A stretch of 64,000 bases of DNA from Dromiciops gliroides. Lineage: Eukaryota > Chordata > Mammalia > Microbiotheria > Microbiotheriidae. Below the pieces are notes generated by a model. It saw only the letters and a program-made list of their open reading frames with translations, had not been told where the DNA came from and made no database searches. Shown piece by piece: positions 1 to 13,000 of the stretch. The stretch lies in the NCBI RefSeq assembly GCF_019393635.1, contig NC_057863.1:624583291-624647290 (forward strand). Direction: 5' to 3'. Each line of letters begins with the position of its first letter. Within the stretch, counting starts at the first letter, position 1. Both the position numbers and the translations under genes were made by a program.

Positions 1-1048
1 CTATATTTATCTCTGAAAATATACACAGACCACGAACAATAATCCCTCAGTTCACTACAGAGGTACAAACAAGTACTAAATGAAGTCTGAGGGGAAAGGT
101 CATTGCCAGCGGGGGGATCAGAAGGAGGAAGGCGGTATCTCAGGCAGAAGGAGCAGTGTGCACAAAGGCCTGCAGATGAGAAAGAACAGGGTGAGTTTGC
201 AGCCTAGGAAGTGTCAAAGAGAATGGAGAAAGGCTGAAACACCCACCTTGCCCCAGTACTCACCCCACCCCCCACACAGACTGTCTGCTGTGGGCAGAGT
301 AATGCGGTGGGTTCTGGGAAAGATACAAAGAGAACCAAGAGCCTCCCTGCCTTCCAGGAGTTCATAATCAGGGAGGGGGACACAGAGCACAACCAGACAG
401 GGAAGGCTGGCAGCTGTGCAGCCCCTGTGTAGACTGAACCCAGGGAAGAGCCTGGCCTTCCCCAGACTTCTCTGGCCTGCAGAAAAGCCGCCCTACACCC
501 CCAGCCTCCTGATGGCCTGGGTGAAGATGCCACAGGGAGTGGAAAAGAGCAGCCACCTGGGGCTCCTGGAGCGAGCCCCCCTAGAGAGGAGAGCAACCTG
601 TAGGCCTGTGTCCTGCCTAAACCAGAGACGACGCTGCCAGCGGAGACCACAAAGGACATGGGGAAGCCGGTAACCGCTAGGCAGAGAGACCAGAGGACCA
701 GCTGGCCAAGGAGCGGGAATCCAGAGCACTGGGGCCACTCCTGAAATAACAGTGGCCAGCGAGCACGCTGGGGCACTGCCCTCACTGCCAACAAACACCA
801 GGCCTCAAGCAAGTGGAGATGTGACCCCTCCTCTAGTGCAGAAAGCAGGCAGAGGTGAGGAATGAGAGGTCTCAGGATGGGAAGGCGTCCCTAAGCGGGT
901 TAGGACTGCTACCCAAGTGCACCAGGTTACAGTGCTGTTGTAAAAAGAAAGCTCATAACAAACACATTTGAATTCACAGGATCACAGATTTAGAGCAGGG
1001 AGAGAGCTCATTATTTGAAAGGAAATAATACCCATCTTGGGGACTCAC
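1..1048. other. PEX14 intron 2 (part); nothing recognised
   Basis: By position this belongs to intron 2 of PEX14. It is moderately GC-rich, with overlapping open frames on both strands, none of which resembles a protein I know. No clear repeat was recognised. Confidence 0.6.
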
Positions 1049-1096
1049 AAGGGGTTCCCGAGGCACCACATTCTCGTTTTCTGGGGTAGAGCCGGG
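1049..1096 (-). CDS. PEX14: PEX14 coding exon 2
   Basis: A 48-nt in-phase exon between a polypyrimidine-CAG acceptor and a GTGAGT donor. It encodes 16 residues ending ENVVPREPL; human has ENVLPREPL at the same place. Confidence 0.92.
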
Positions 1097-4000
1097 CTGC
1101 AAAGAAAAAGAAAGACAAAAGTGAGATGACAGTGCCACCCACTGGACACCCCGGTCCGGAATTTGGTGGAGCATTGCCCCCCACGCACAATCTGACCTGG
1201 TAACCCCAGGGTGTGTGCCGAGGTCTGCAGCTGGAGTGCAACAAAGGGGGTGGAAGTCCCAGGGTCCAACAGCCAGGAGGCACCAGGTCCAAGTTGTAGA
1301 CCCCAGTCTCCTTGCTCAAAGTCCTGTGCTTCTTCCACCATCCCAAGATGCCTCTATATGAAGAGCCTGAGCAAAGTACAGAGGGCGTAGGCGTGCTCAA
1401 GGGACAATCTTGCCATCTGGCCCTGAGATCCCAAGGGTGGCCTCTTAAGCTGAGATCCAGGGCGAGAACACGGCCCCCTCTGGCCCTCTCCCTTACATTC
1501 TGGATTGCACACCTGACCTTGAACTGCAAGTGCACTGGGAAGGACGGGCTCTGGCCACAAGAGGGCCTCAGCCATCCACAGCTGCTCGGGATTCTGAGCA
1601 CAGCCTACTACTAGTCCCTGTCCTGGGCTTGGCAATGGGGAAGACTAGGCTCGATGCATGCTCCATTCCTCCTTCCTCACCCTCCCTCTTTCTTCATCCA
1701 CCAGTGAAAACACCACCTCACAGGAAGGAGATGAGGGGAGCATTCTGCTCTCGGCTCCCCAAGGCTCTTCTTCCCTTGTGAGCGCCCCCTCCCCATTTTC
1801 ACAGCTGACTTGTAATCATCTCTCTGCCCTAGAGAGACAGAAAGAGGAGGCTCGGGAAATCCTGAAAGAGAACAAAGCAAGCAGTTTGGACTCTTCTTAA
1901 GGAGACCGAGACCAGGGGAAGCCAGGATTCAGTTATGCCAGCTACCAAGGCTTCTTCCTCAGGAGCCATGGACCATTGAGTTCTCTCACCAAGTTCCCTT
2001 CCTGCTGAGATGCACCCTCCCTAAGGAAGCGATCCTTTGCCAGGATGGGCCCGAGGCACAGAAGGCAGGCGGCAGAGAGGGGCTGAGGACAAGAGGACTG
2101 GACTTGGAGCCCAGGGACCAGAGCCACAATGCAGGCACTTCTGCCCACTACACAGACTCCAGCAACTCCTTTCTTTTTTCTTTTTTTTTTAATCATAAAA
2201 GTATTTTATTATTTTCCAGTTACATATAGAGATAGTTTTCAACATTTGTTTTTATAAGATTTCTAGTTCCAAATTTCTCTCTCCCCCCCCTCCCCAAGAC
2301 AGCAAGCAATCTGATATAGGTTATATATGTACAATCACATTAAACAAATTTCTGTATTAGTCATGTTGTGAAGGAAGAATAAGAGCAAAAGGGAAAAACC
2401 TCAAAAAAGTAAAACAAAAAAAGTAAAACAGTATGGTTCAATCTGCATCGAGATTCCACAGTGGTTTTTTCTGGATGTGGAGAGCATTTTCCATCATGAG
2501 TCCTTTGGAACTATCTTGGACCATGCTGAGAAGAGTCAAGTCTAACACAGTTGATCAACTCCACTTAACCACTGTGCCTCAGTTTCCCCGCCTGTAAATG
2601 GAGAGGATTGCTGAAGAGAAGACCCTTGCTAAACCTTAACGTACGGAGTGAGTGCCCATCATAACATTCTCAATAGTACCCTAGAACCAAAGCGCTTCTT
2701 TTCTCTCAATTCTCTTTCATGTGGGCACCTTATCAGGCCGCGTAGGTCCAGTTATCACGTATGCTGATGATTTCTACATCGACCTACTGGATCCAGGCTT
2801 CTTCCCTGTGCCCTATAAACGCCAAGTGGATATTTCAGAGCAGATGTTCCAGAGGCTTCTTAAGCTCACCGCGTGCAGAACAGAAGCCACTCCACTAACT
2901 GTCCTGTCAGACAGGACTCAATAACAATGACGACAAATCATTCCTCTACCCCAGGATCCAATGTGAGCTCTTCTCTTAAGCTTTTTTTTTTTTTTTGGCA
3001 GGGCAATTGGGGTTAAGTGACTTGCCCAGGGTCACACAGCTAATAAGTGTTAAGTGTCTGAGGCCGAATTTGAACTCAGGGCCTCCTGAATCCAGGGCCA
3101 TTGCTCTATCCACTGCGCCACCTAGCTGCCGCTTCTCTTAAGCTTTTAAAGTCCTTTACAACCTGACCCCAACTTATCTTCACAACCCAACCTTCACAAT
3201 ATGCCACAACCCAGCCAAATCAGGCCAATAAATCAAGTCAATAAGCATTTATTAAACACTTACTGTGTACAAACACTGTACTCAGCAATAGGATTACAAT
3301 TAAAGGCCAAAAAAACACTGTCCCCTCCTTACATTCTAATGGGTGAAACGAGAAGCAAAGCACTAGGCAGCATACAAGATATGGACAGAGCGGATGAAAG
3401 TCAATGTGAGGGAGGGAGACAGGAGCTGGCTGGGGGGTGGGGGAGGGGAGCCTGTGCTCCCAGAGGAGGCGGGATTGGAGCTGAGTGCTGAAGGACATGG
3501 AGGTAAGGGGAAGACCGCACAAAGACGGGAAATGGAGAATCAAGTTGGGGGGAGTCTATTAAAAGGCCTGTGTACCAGCTCATAGAATGAATGGAGGAGA
3601 ATAAAGTGTGAGAAGACAGTGGCCTTCCTTCATGCCCAGGATGCATTCCATCCCTCAGAAGCCCTTACTGCTGTCAAAATTCTGCTTAGGTGACACCACC
3701 TCCAGGAAGCCCTTCCAGATTTCATCCACCTGCTAGAGCCACCCCCTCGAATGACCTGCTTGTGCTCATCTCTCCCAAGATAATGGAAGTTCCCTGAAGG
3801 CAGAGGGGGCTCCATTTCTATGTCTGTATCCCGGCCACGTTCTTGCTTGCTCAATTGAGTGCCACCAATCAAAGCCAAATCACAGAACCTCTGAACTGGC
3901 CAGGATCCCAGAGCCCATCTAGGCGATCCATTTGTGACCACAAATCCGCTCTGCCACAGTCCTAACCTCCAGGGAGGAGGAACCCACCAGCACGTGGGGC

Positions 4001-7000
4001 AGGACTCTCCACTCAGAGTCAGCTGTCAACTGGAAGTTCTGCTTTCTAGTCCAGCCTAAACCTCTCTCTGCAGCTCCCCCACCACCACCACCACTGCCCC
4101 TAGACCTGGGCCAATGCTGCCTCTGAAGAATCACAGGATCACAAGATCTGGAGGCATACAGTAAGAGCTTACTAAATGCCCAGTGACTGACTGACTGACT
4201 GAGCTGGAAGCATCCAATCCAAGCCCCTTTTCCCACTGAAACAGCAGGGTCCACATAGCTGGCTCCGCTTCTCCTCCTCAGGCGGCTGCCTCAGGGAACT
4301 GGCCTACTTGGGCCACACTGGCACTGATGGAGAGCAAGCAACCAGCCTCAGAGAATGTGGCCAGCCGGGCTCTGCTTCCCAAGATGCCCCCTGCAAAGCC
4401 GCTTCAGCCAACAATCTGCCAAAGGGGGCTAACTTCAAGCAGGCTTCCCTCAGGTCTCTGGTAAGGGGTTTATTAAGCAGCCTCCAGACGTTCTGAACAC
4501 TACAGATCATTGTGTTCTCTGTGGAGAGCAACAGTTTGTTGTTGTTTTTTTGCAGGGCAATGAGGGTTCAGTGACTTGCCCAGGGTCACACAACTAGTAA
4601 GAACAGTTCTTTTTTGATGTGAGTCCCAAGCGCTTATCATTTGCTGAGCTGATTGCATTAGGCCGGCCCAGCTCCACTTAGCTTCTGTCTCAAGCCTCTC
4701 CCCACTCCTGTCCATCCCCCACTTGGCAATCTTCCTCCAGCACAGGTCACCTCCCTATTCACTTCTAGCATCAAATCAAAAGCTGGGCTTGGCATTCAAA
4801 GCCCTTCACTACCTCCGCCACCCCTCCAGTCTGCTCACACCTTACTCCTTCCTACACACTCTTCCTCTAGCTCCAAGCTCCAGGCATGGTGGTCCTTGTC
4901 ATTCAAGCATGAAATGCTCTCCCTCTTCATCCCCTCCTGGATCCCCTGGCTTCCCTCAAGGCCTCGCTTCTAGAAGCCTATCCCAGTTCTCTTTCCCTCC
5001 ACCGATTATCTCCAATTTATCCTGCCTATAGCTTGTTTGTTCATAGTCATGTTCATGTTGTTGCCCCCATTAGACTATGAGTATCTTGAGGGCAGGGACT
5101 GACTTTTGCCTTTCTTTGAATCCCGAGTGCTTAGCACAGTGCCTGGCACATTGTAGGCACTTAAATGCTTTCTGTGTGATTGAACTATCACTCCTCCATC
5201 CAATTATAACCATAACCCAGAAGACCCTTTTCTCCGAACACAACTGATTCATTCATTTGACAATCACTTCCCATACATAAGGCACTCAGGGAGACAAAGA
5301 TAAGTAACATGCTGTCTTAAATGAACTCAAAGAAACACAGGAAGACCTATGTGAACTGATGCAGAGTGAAGACAGCAGAACCAGGAAAACAATATACAAA
5401 TACAAAGTGACTATAACAAGGTAAATGGAGAGACCCCTAACATGGGATATACTGTGGGGCAACTGTTCCTTTCACTAGTGAGGTGTGGCTGTGGCTGGCT
5501 GTACAATGTCAAATATGCAGATACCTTCTACGGGTCAGTTGACTTCTTTAACTAGATGTCTGAAAAATCTTACAAGGAAAAGCTTGGGGGAGGAGTTGAA
5601 GAAAGGAGTATTCTTACAAATGAATGTGATGTGTAGTATAAACACAGAAGTCATCAACAAGCACTTACTATGTGCTAAGCAAAAAGAGGCATAAGACAGT
5701 CCCTGTCCTCAAGAAACTTACAGTCTGATAGAAGAGACAACATGCCAACAAAGATACACAAAGCAAGGTGGTTGTGGTTTGTCCTTTGTTCTCCAAGAGA
5801 AGGTAATGTCATGACATATACAGAATTGGATTTAAGGGAGGGAGGGCTGAGGAAGGTCACCAACTTCATTCACTCCTCCAGAGCCATCTGGGTCCAGTTG
5901 CAAGATAGGGATCAGATGACTGGAGATGGCCCCAGATGTTTAAGGCAATTGGGGTTAAGTGACTTGCCCAGGGTCACACGGCTAGTGTCTGTGGTCACAT
6001 TTGAACTCAGGTCCTCCCAACTTCAGGGCCACTAGCTTCTCCACAAAGCAAGATATATACAGGATAAAAAGGAGATAATTAACAGATGGAAGGTACTGGA
6101 ATTAGGGATGGGAAAGGTTTCCTGGAAAAAGTGGGATTCTGGTGGGCCTTAAAAGAAGCCAGAGAGGTCAGTAATCAGAGTGGAAGAGGGAGAGCATTCC
6201 AGGCATGGGGGATGATTAGAGACAATGTCGAGAGCTGAGAGACAGAATGTCTTGTTTGTGGGAAGGCTGAGAGACCAGTGTCCCTGGGTGGAAAAATGAG
6301 TGTCAGGAAGAAAGGTGAAAGAAGACTGGAAAAGGAGGAGGGGCCTAGGTAGTGAAGAGCTGTCCCTGCCCTCCGGAAGCTCATTATAGTCTAGCATCGG
6401 CGGTCCATGGACACCCCGAGGGGCACTCGGTTAAATTTCAGGAGGGCTATGAACATAGATGGTTACCTATAAATGGTTGCCTTTGAGATCTCTGTATTTG
6501 ATTTTCCCCATTCTGAGGAGGAGCCTGAAGGTTTTACCAGACAACGCCAAAAAGATGCACGGCCCACAAAAGGGGCAGAGCCCTAGGCCTAGCAGGAGAA
6601 ATAAGGTGTCTCCATGAATAATGATAACAGAAGCTAGACTGTGATAAGGGCCTCTGGAAGAACAGGAAAATTTGCCTGGAGGAGACAGAACTGAGCTGAA
6701 TTTTAAAGGATGAGTAGAACTGCAAAAGAGCAAAGGGCCAAAAATAGGAAGTGTGGGGCTTATGGAATGACGTGGAATAGCACTGAGCAGATTCAGATTA
6801 TATAAAGTGGAATAATGGGAACTGAGGCTGGAGAGGTAAGGAAGTGTCCATTTGGAATGGGCCTTGAATGCCAAGGCTAAGAAGTTTGGATTTAACTTTT
6901 CTAAGGGAGTATGGGGGACAGTGACAATGATCAGAGCTAATATGAACAAAGTAATCTGTATATAAAAAGAACTATTGCAAGAGTAAAGAGACTGGAAGCA

Positions 7001-10000
7001 AGAAGTCCAGTTAAGAGCTTGTTGGGCGGAAAGATTTATAAGATCTCCTACAGTGAAGGAAGCAGAGGCACGAAGAACAGGGCAATGGAAATGGCAAGAA
7101 CCACCACACACACAACCACCTAATGTTGCAAGATTATAAAGAGCAAGCACAGCAGAGGAAGAGATGAGGACACACGCCCAGCCCCTGCTGAGGTGGGGCC
7201 ACAGGCACAGCTCACTGCATACGTCTTCAACCTGTTTTATTTACTGAACAGTTTTGCTTATCTTTTCCCCCTTGTCATTTGTCATACGGGAGTTATATCT
7301 AGGAGAGGGAAGGAGAAAGGCAACTAGTAGCAGCAATTCCAGTCATGTAAAAAACCAAAGATAGAAATCATTTTTTAAAGAGTCTATTGAAATGGTCCAG
7401 GTAAGAGGTATTGAGGATTTGAACCAAGTGGGGCAAAGAAGCAGCAGTGAGGAGGGGCAGATAGCACCCCTGGGGCTCTTTCAACAACAGGGTAATCTCT
7501 GGGCTCCAAAGGGACTTCCTGAGCCTTCAGGGTCCCAAAGTTTCAGGGAGCCCAGGGCAACTGAAGCCAGCCCTGAGAATATGCAACTGGCCAGACAGGC
7601 CTCCCTTGGCAAAGCAGGTGAAAGGCCCTGAGGCAAGCTGAACAGGGAGCACCCCCATCCTAGCGTGTGCACACATTTCTATCCCCAGTGATTCTTTTTC
7701 CAAGAACTAAAAAATCTCCGTATTCTCAATAAACAAGCATTTAGCAAATGCCTCTTAGGAGCCAGGCAACGTGCTAGGGCTGGGGCCACAGAGAATGAAA
7801 CAATCCCTACTCTCAAGGAGAACAGGAGAAATGTTCCCACAGACAACAACTCTGCACGGAAGCGAACCTGGGGTCAGGCAGGGGCCTCTGATGGCAGCTG
7901 GGAGTGGAGCGTTGTCTTGTTTCTAGTAAGCTGGCGCACTCTTGGAGCAATGATCTCACCCACCTGCTCCCTCAAACTGAATCCCTGCCACGACACTCTA
8001 GAAGGGACTTCCAAGATTACAGGGCTCTTATTGGGTCGCTTCCTGGCTATAACACCAAGCTCTGGTCACCAGGGCTCACAGGGTCCACCTAAGCCAGTAT
8101 CTATGAATAGCTAAGACTTTCCTAATCAGACCCTACCTATCTAGGGCTCTGGAACTTGTGGAGACAATCAAGCAATCAACAAGCATTTCTCAAGCGCCTA
8201 CTTACTGTATGCCAAGCAATGGGGACACATACCAAGAACAAAACAACCCCTCCTCACAAGGAGTTCCAATAGGGAAGAAAACAAACCCAAACATGAGTAC
8301 CTACAGAATGAACTGAGAGAGAATAACTACAAAAGTAAACCAGGTGCTTTGGGGGAATCAGGAAAGGCTTCCTTCCTCTTGAAGACACTGAGGCAAAGGT
8401 GAATAGGGAGTGTCTCGGGCGAGGCAGCCAGTGTGAGGTGGAACAAAGAGGCCAGTCTGGCTGGATTACAGAGCACAGGATGGAAAGAAGTGAGGACCCA
8501 CAAAAAACTAAAGGAGATTTTCTACCAGCCCTTAGAGGCAACAGGGAATGGATGGAGTGGCTAAGAGTAGGGGAGTGGCCCAGTCATATCAACAGGTAGT
8601 GGACTGGAGCCTGGAGTCAGGCAGACCAGTTAGGCGGCTGTTGCAATAATCTAGGGGAGAAGTGATGAGGGCTTGAAGCAAAGGAGCTGGGGCTGTGTGA
8701 GCAGAAGAAGGGGGCAGATGGAAGAGAAGCTGGGAGACAGAAACAGCTCTGTGGACAAGGGAAAGTGAGGCGCTGACGGCAGGACCCTAATACAAGCAAG
8801 AATTGAGTGTCCTCATCCTGAGGCATAGAAGACAGGCCCAATGCCACACAAACCAAAACAAAGAGCAAACAAGGAAAGAAGCCTATGGCTGCTTAGAGGC
8901 CTGACCAAAATGGAAGAGAGAGAAGCGCTTTTAGCCCAGTGGGAGGGCACTCTCCCCCTCACACCCAGAGTGTTGGCTGGCACTGCTGCCAAGACTCAAA
9001 ACCGGTCACCATATGACTCACTGGCTAGCAGTCTGGGAATGCAGAGCCTGGGACAGCTTCCCCTCCCAACCTCCCTAAGCGACCAGTCTGGGGCTGGCCC
9101 AAGTGGGACCCTAAACAGCTTGGCCCATCCACTCCCTACCTGTGTGAGACATGTGATCAATCTTTGTTTAAAAAAGCAACAGGCAATCCAGTGACCATAA
9201 ATCACCTTGCAAACATGAAGCTCTTTCTAGCAGCATCTACTCAAAGTATTATTGATGCTAACCAGAAAGGGGCTTCTTTTCACAACACCAAACTCCAATG
9301 TGATCCCCAGGGAGGGGCCAGGAGATGGGCTACCATTTAAGTCACAGGATGTGGCCAAAGTCACTGAGAAAACAGGGGCCTTCCCCATCTCCCTAAACAG
9401 AACCATAAAACCACTGAGCCTCAGCAGGGAAAGGGACCTCAAAGGCCAAACCTCCACAAAATGCCTAACAAACGATTCTGAAGCTCCTCAGTGACAGAAA
9501 ACTCATTACCTCATGAGCCTGCCAATTTCACTTCTGGGTAACTTTGTTAGGAATTTCTGCCTTATACTGATTTGAAATCTGTCTCCCGAAGCTTTCCACA
9601 CATTCGCTACGTTGACATCCAAGGGTAAGTTGGAATCTATTTCTTCCCTATCTATTAAGTGGCTCCCAACAAGGCCTGTCCAGCCTTGAGGGCAGGGACA
9701 GCTTCCTTTTGGTCTGTGTACCCCCAGCCAACAGGATCTTAGGTGCTTAACGAATGCTCGTGGGTCTCTCTTATCAGTGTTCCAGGACACGAAAAAAAAG
9801 GCAGGAGATGCAGGTTCTAGACCCCTGCCTCTAACTGGTGAGGCTGGAAGGAGATTTCTCCAGGACCCCGACAACGCAGAGCAACAGTGTGTGTGTGTGT
9901 GTGTGTGTGTGTCTGTTTCTCATTTCCCCCCAAGTCGAGGGAGGCTCAGTATAGCTAACATATGTGTTCCATTTTCCCAATCGCAATGCTCCCAACGCTT

Positions 10001-13000
10001 ACACAATCACCAGGTCGAACTCTATTACCCAAATCATGGTGACAGACTCACGTTCACATGGAGTACAGTAAGATTTCTTAGGAAATTTCTTCACAACAAC
10101 TCAATACCACGAGGAGTAAAAGTCGTATTCTCCTCACTTTCTAGATGCAGAAACTGAGACTGAAAGGAAGTGATTTCTCCAAGACAGGGGAGTGCTAGGA
10201 GGGAGCCCGAGGCCATCCAGTCCGACCTCATTTTTTTTTTTTGGTGGGGTAATGAGGGTTAAGTGACTTGCTCAGGGTCACACAGCTAGTTAAGCATCAA
10301 GTGTCTGAGACCAGATTTGAACTCAGGTCCTCCTGAATCCAGGGCTGGTGCTCTATCCACTGCACCACCTAGCTGCCCCAACCTCCTCATTTTACAAGAG
10401 AGGTGAGGGGACCCCCATGGCCACACAGGTGGTGAGGACCAGCAGCAGGACTGGAACCCAGTCCCCAGACTGCAAGAGTCAAAGCTCTTTCCTCCTCACC
10501 CAGCAGACGCCCATTTACTAAGGGGCAGTAAGAAGGCAAGGCCAATTATCTTTGGGGCTCAAGAAAACACACTGGGGTCACCAGCCAGGCCAGGGAGGTG
10601 CCGATGCAATTCTTTCCCTCCCAAGAAAAAAGAGGCTTAATTCCCCCTCTGTAGGAAGAACCTAGGAAATAAATGCAGTAAGTAGAGCCACACTTCCTCC
10701 TACAGAAATTCACTTCAGCTCAAAAAGATGCCTAAGCCAAGGAGTGGGTCCCAATGGTGACTGGAGAGGCAGCAGGTCTGAGGGTGTGATATACTGCACT
10801 GCCTGGGTGTAGAGAGCCAGTGAGGGAACCAGAACTACCCACCACATGGAAAGGAAATGAAATTAGGGGGTCTGGATAATGGACTGAGCTGAAATGTCAT
10901 TTCCCCAAGGATTCCGCTCCTTTCCGGTGTCTGCACCCTGTCAATCTGCAATCCACAGCCAAGTCATCACTGGTCGGCCCAGGGCTCACCCTCAAAGCAC
11001 CGGCAGAAAGCTGGGGTGCAGCTCCAGCATCAAGGAAGCTTATTCTAATCACAGTCATTGTTCTTGTTAATGAGGAGACTAACTCGGGTATTCTGAACAA
11101 AGAACCAGGAGCCCGGGATGACACCCGCAGTCAGACCCTCTGGGGACAAGCCCCGCCCCCCCATCACCCTACCTACCCCACGGTTGTTAAGAATCTGAAC
11201 TCAGTGACTTGTAAACAGATTTGTAACCAGCATTTTGGCACTCTACAAATGTCAAATCAAGAGAATTCCTAGAATCTCTGGGACTTTGGGGATACCACGA
11301 TGGGAAAAAGTTAGTGGATAAGTATTCAAAATAAAGGAAGGTGATGAGCATCTGGCTCTTGGGCAATCATAGAAAAGAAAAGGAGGTGGGCATTTGATCT
11401 CCCACTAATTCTCCACACGTCCAAGGAATTGTCTGTGGTGATTTCAGCATATCAAAAAGCCCACCTGAGTTACTGAATATGAAGGAGTCCTTCTCTTCAG
11501 GGTCAACTCCTAGGGCAAATTCAATCAATTCAAATCCTCCCCCAAGCTCCCCAGACCACAAAAATAGAAGGCGAGCTTCCTAATTGGTACCCGAGCCTCG
11601 GGTCTCACCCCTTCCCAGGGCATCCTTTACACAGCTGCCAAATTAATCTTCCTAAAACACAGGTCTGACCATGCCACTAGTCTACTCAAAGATCTGCACG
11701 GGTTCCCTAGAACCGCTAGGACCCACTCCAAACTCCAAGCTCCCACTTCCCTTCTCACACTGATTTCACCTTTCTCCCATTAAGTCCTCTAAGTTCCAGG
11801 AAACTGGTCTACAGGTTCTTCTCCAAACTTGCCCTGCCACATATGCCACCTCTCCACCCCTGTACTGGCAGGCCAGCCCAGCCACCTCCTCCAGGAAGCC
11901 CTCTGGTTTCTCCAGCTCCCTTGGGCCATCGCTTCCTGTTTTCCTACCACCCTGAGCTCATCAGAATGTCACCTCCTCGAGGGCAGGAATAGTTCTGCTG
12001 CAGAGTTTTGTATTCCCAAGAGCTAACGCAGAGCTTGGCACAGAATGGACGCTTGTTGCTAGGAGCCCCAGTGGATGAATTCCTGCTCCTGGGCCACCTG
12101 GGCTCAGAAGCCACCAAGCAATATCCAGCAGGCTAAGCCGACTGGAATATCCCAGGCAACCAGGTGGCTGTGAAAGCCCTTGGCCCGAGTTCCAACCATG
12201 CTGACAGGACCAAGGTTCTCGCTGTGATTCTCAGGTTTGCCCCCCATCCCAGACACACTTGGCCATCCAGCTATACTGGCTAGCTCACTGTCTGTCCTTC
12301 CAAGGAGCACACCATCTCCACCTCTCTGCCTTGCCATGGGCTGTCCCCCACTCCTGGCATGCCCTCCCTCCTTAGCTTCACCCGCTTCTTTCGAGATTTA
12401 ACTCAAATGCCACCTAGTTCAGGAAGCCTCATCCAGGCCTCCCCAGTGTTAGGGCATTCCCCTTCCCTTGAAGGAACATGCCGTCAACATGCCCGGTACC
12501 TAATTATTTGCACATTGTCTCCCCCATCTGAACGTGAGTTCCTTGAGGACCATCTCTGCCTTTCTTTGGACGTCAGCACAGAGGCTGGTACAATCGTCAG
12601 GCACTGGCCGCCGACTGACCCACCCAGACACTGGGACCTGAAATAAATTCTCCTGTGATTGGGGGGAAAAGACAACATTCCTCCTTCCTATGAGCCATGA
12701 TATTTGTGAGGAAAAAGACTCTAATTCTGCCAAAAGGGAGAACAAAACACTGAAGCAATAAATACCCTTAATAATTCTAGCAAATTATCTCCAAGAGAGA
12801 CCAAAGAGATCTCGGCCTTTTCAGTCCAGAAGAAACAATGAAATGAAGCCTATAAAAGCCCAATGGATGGAAATGACCACTAGAGAGGTGCACACCCAGA
12901 AGCATCACTTAAGAGAGGTATTTTAGGACACATAAAAGGAAGAAGCACATTAGGAGGAATGAGCTAGGTGGTGCAATGGAGCGAACAGAGAACACTAAGC

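Noticed and set aside
204-812. 202-codon minus-strand open frame
   Set aside because: No domain, no splice-compatible partner and overlapping open frames on both strands; it lies within PEX14 intron 2.
2721-2924. Plus-strand frame containing YADDFYIDLLDPG
   Set aside because: YADD suggested a reverse transcriptase, but the surrounding residues do not follow any LINE or LTR polymerase order; probably chance.
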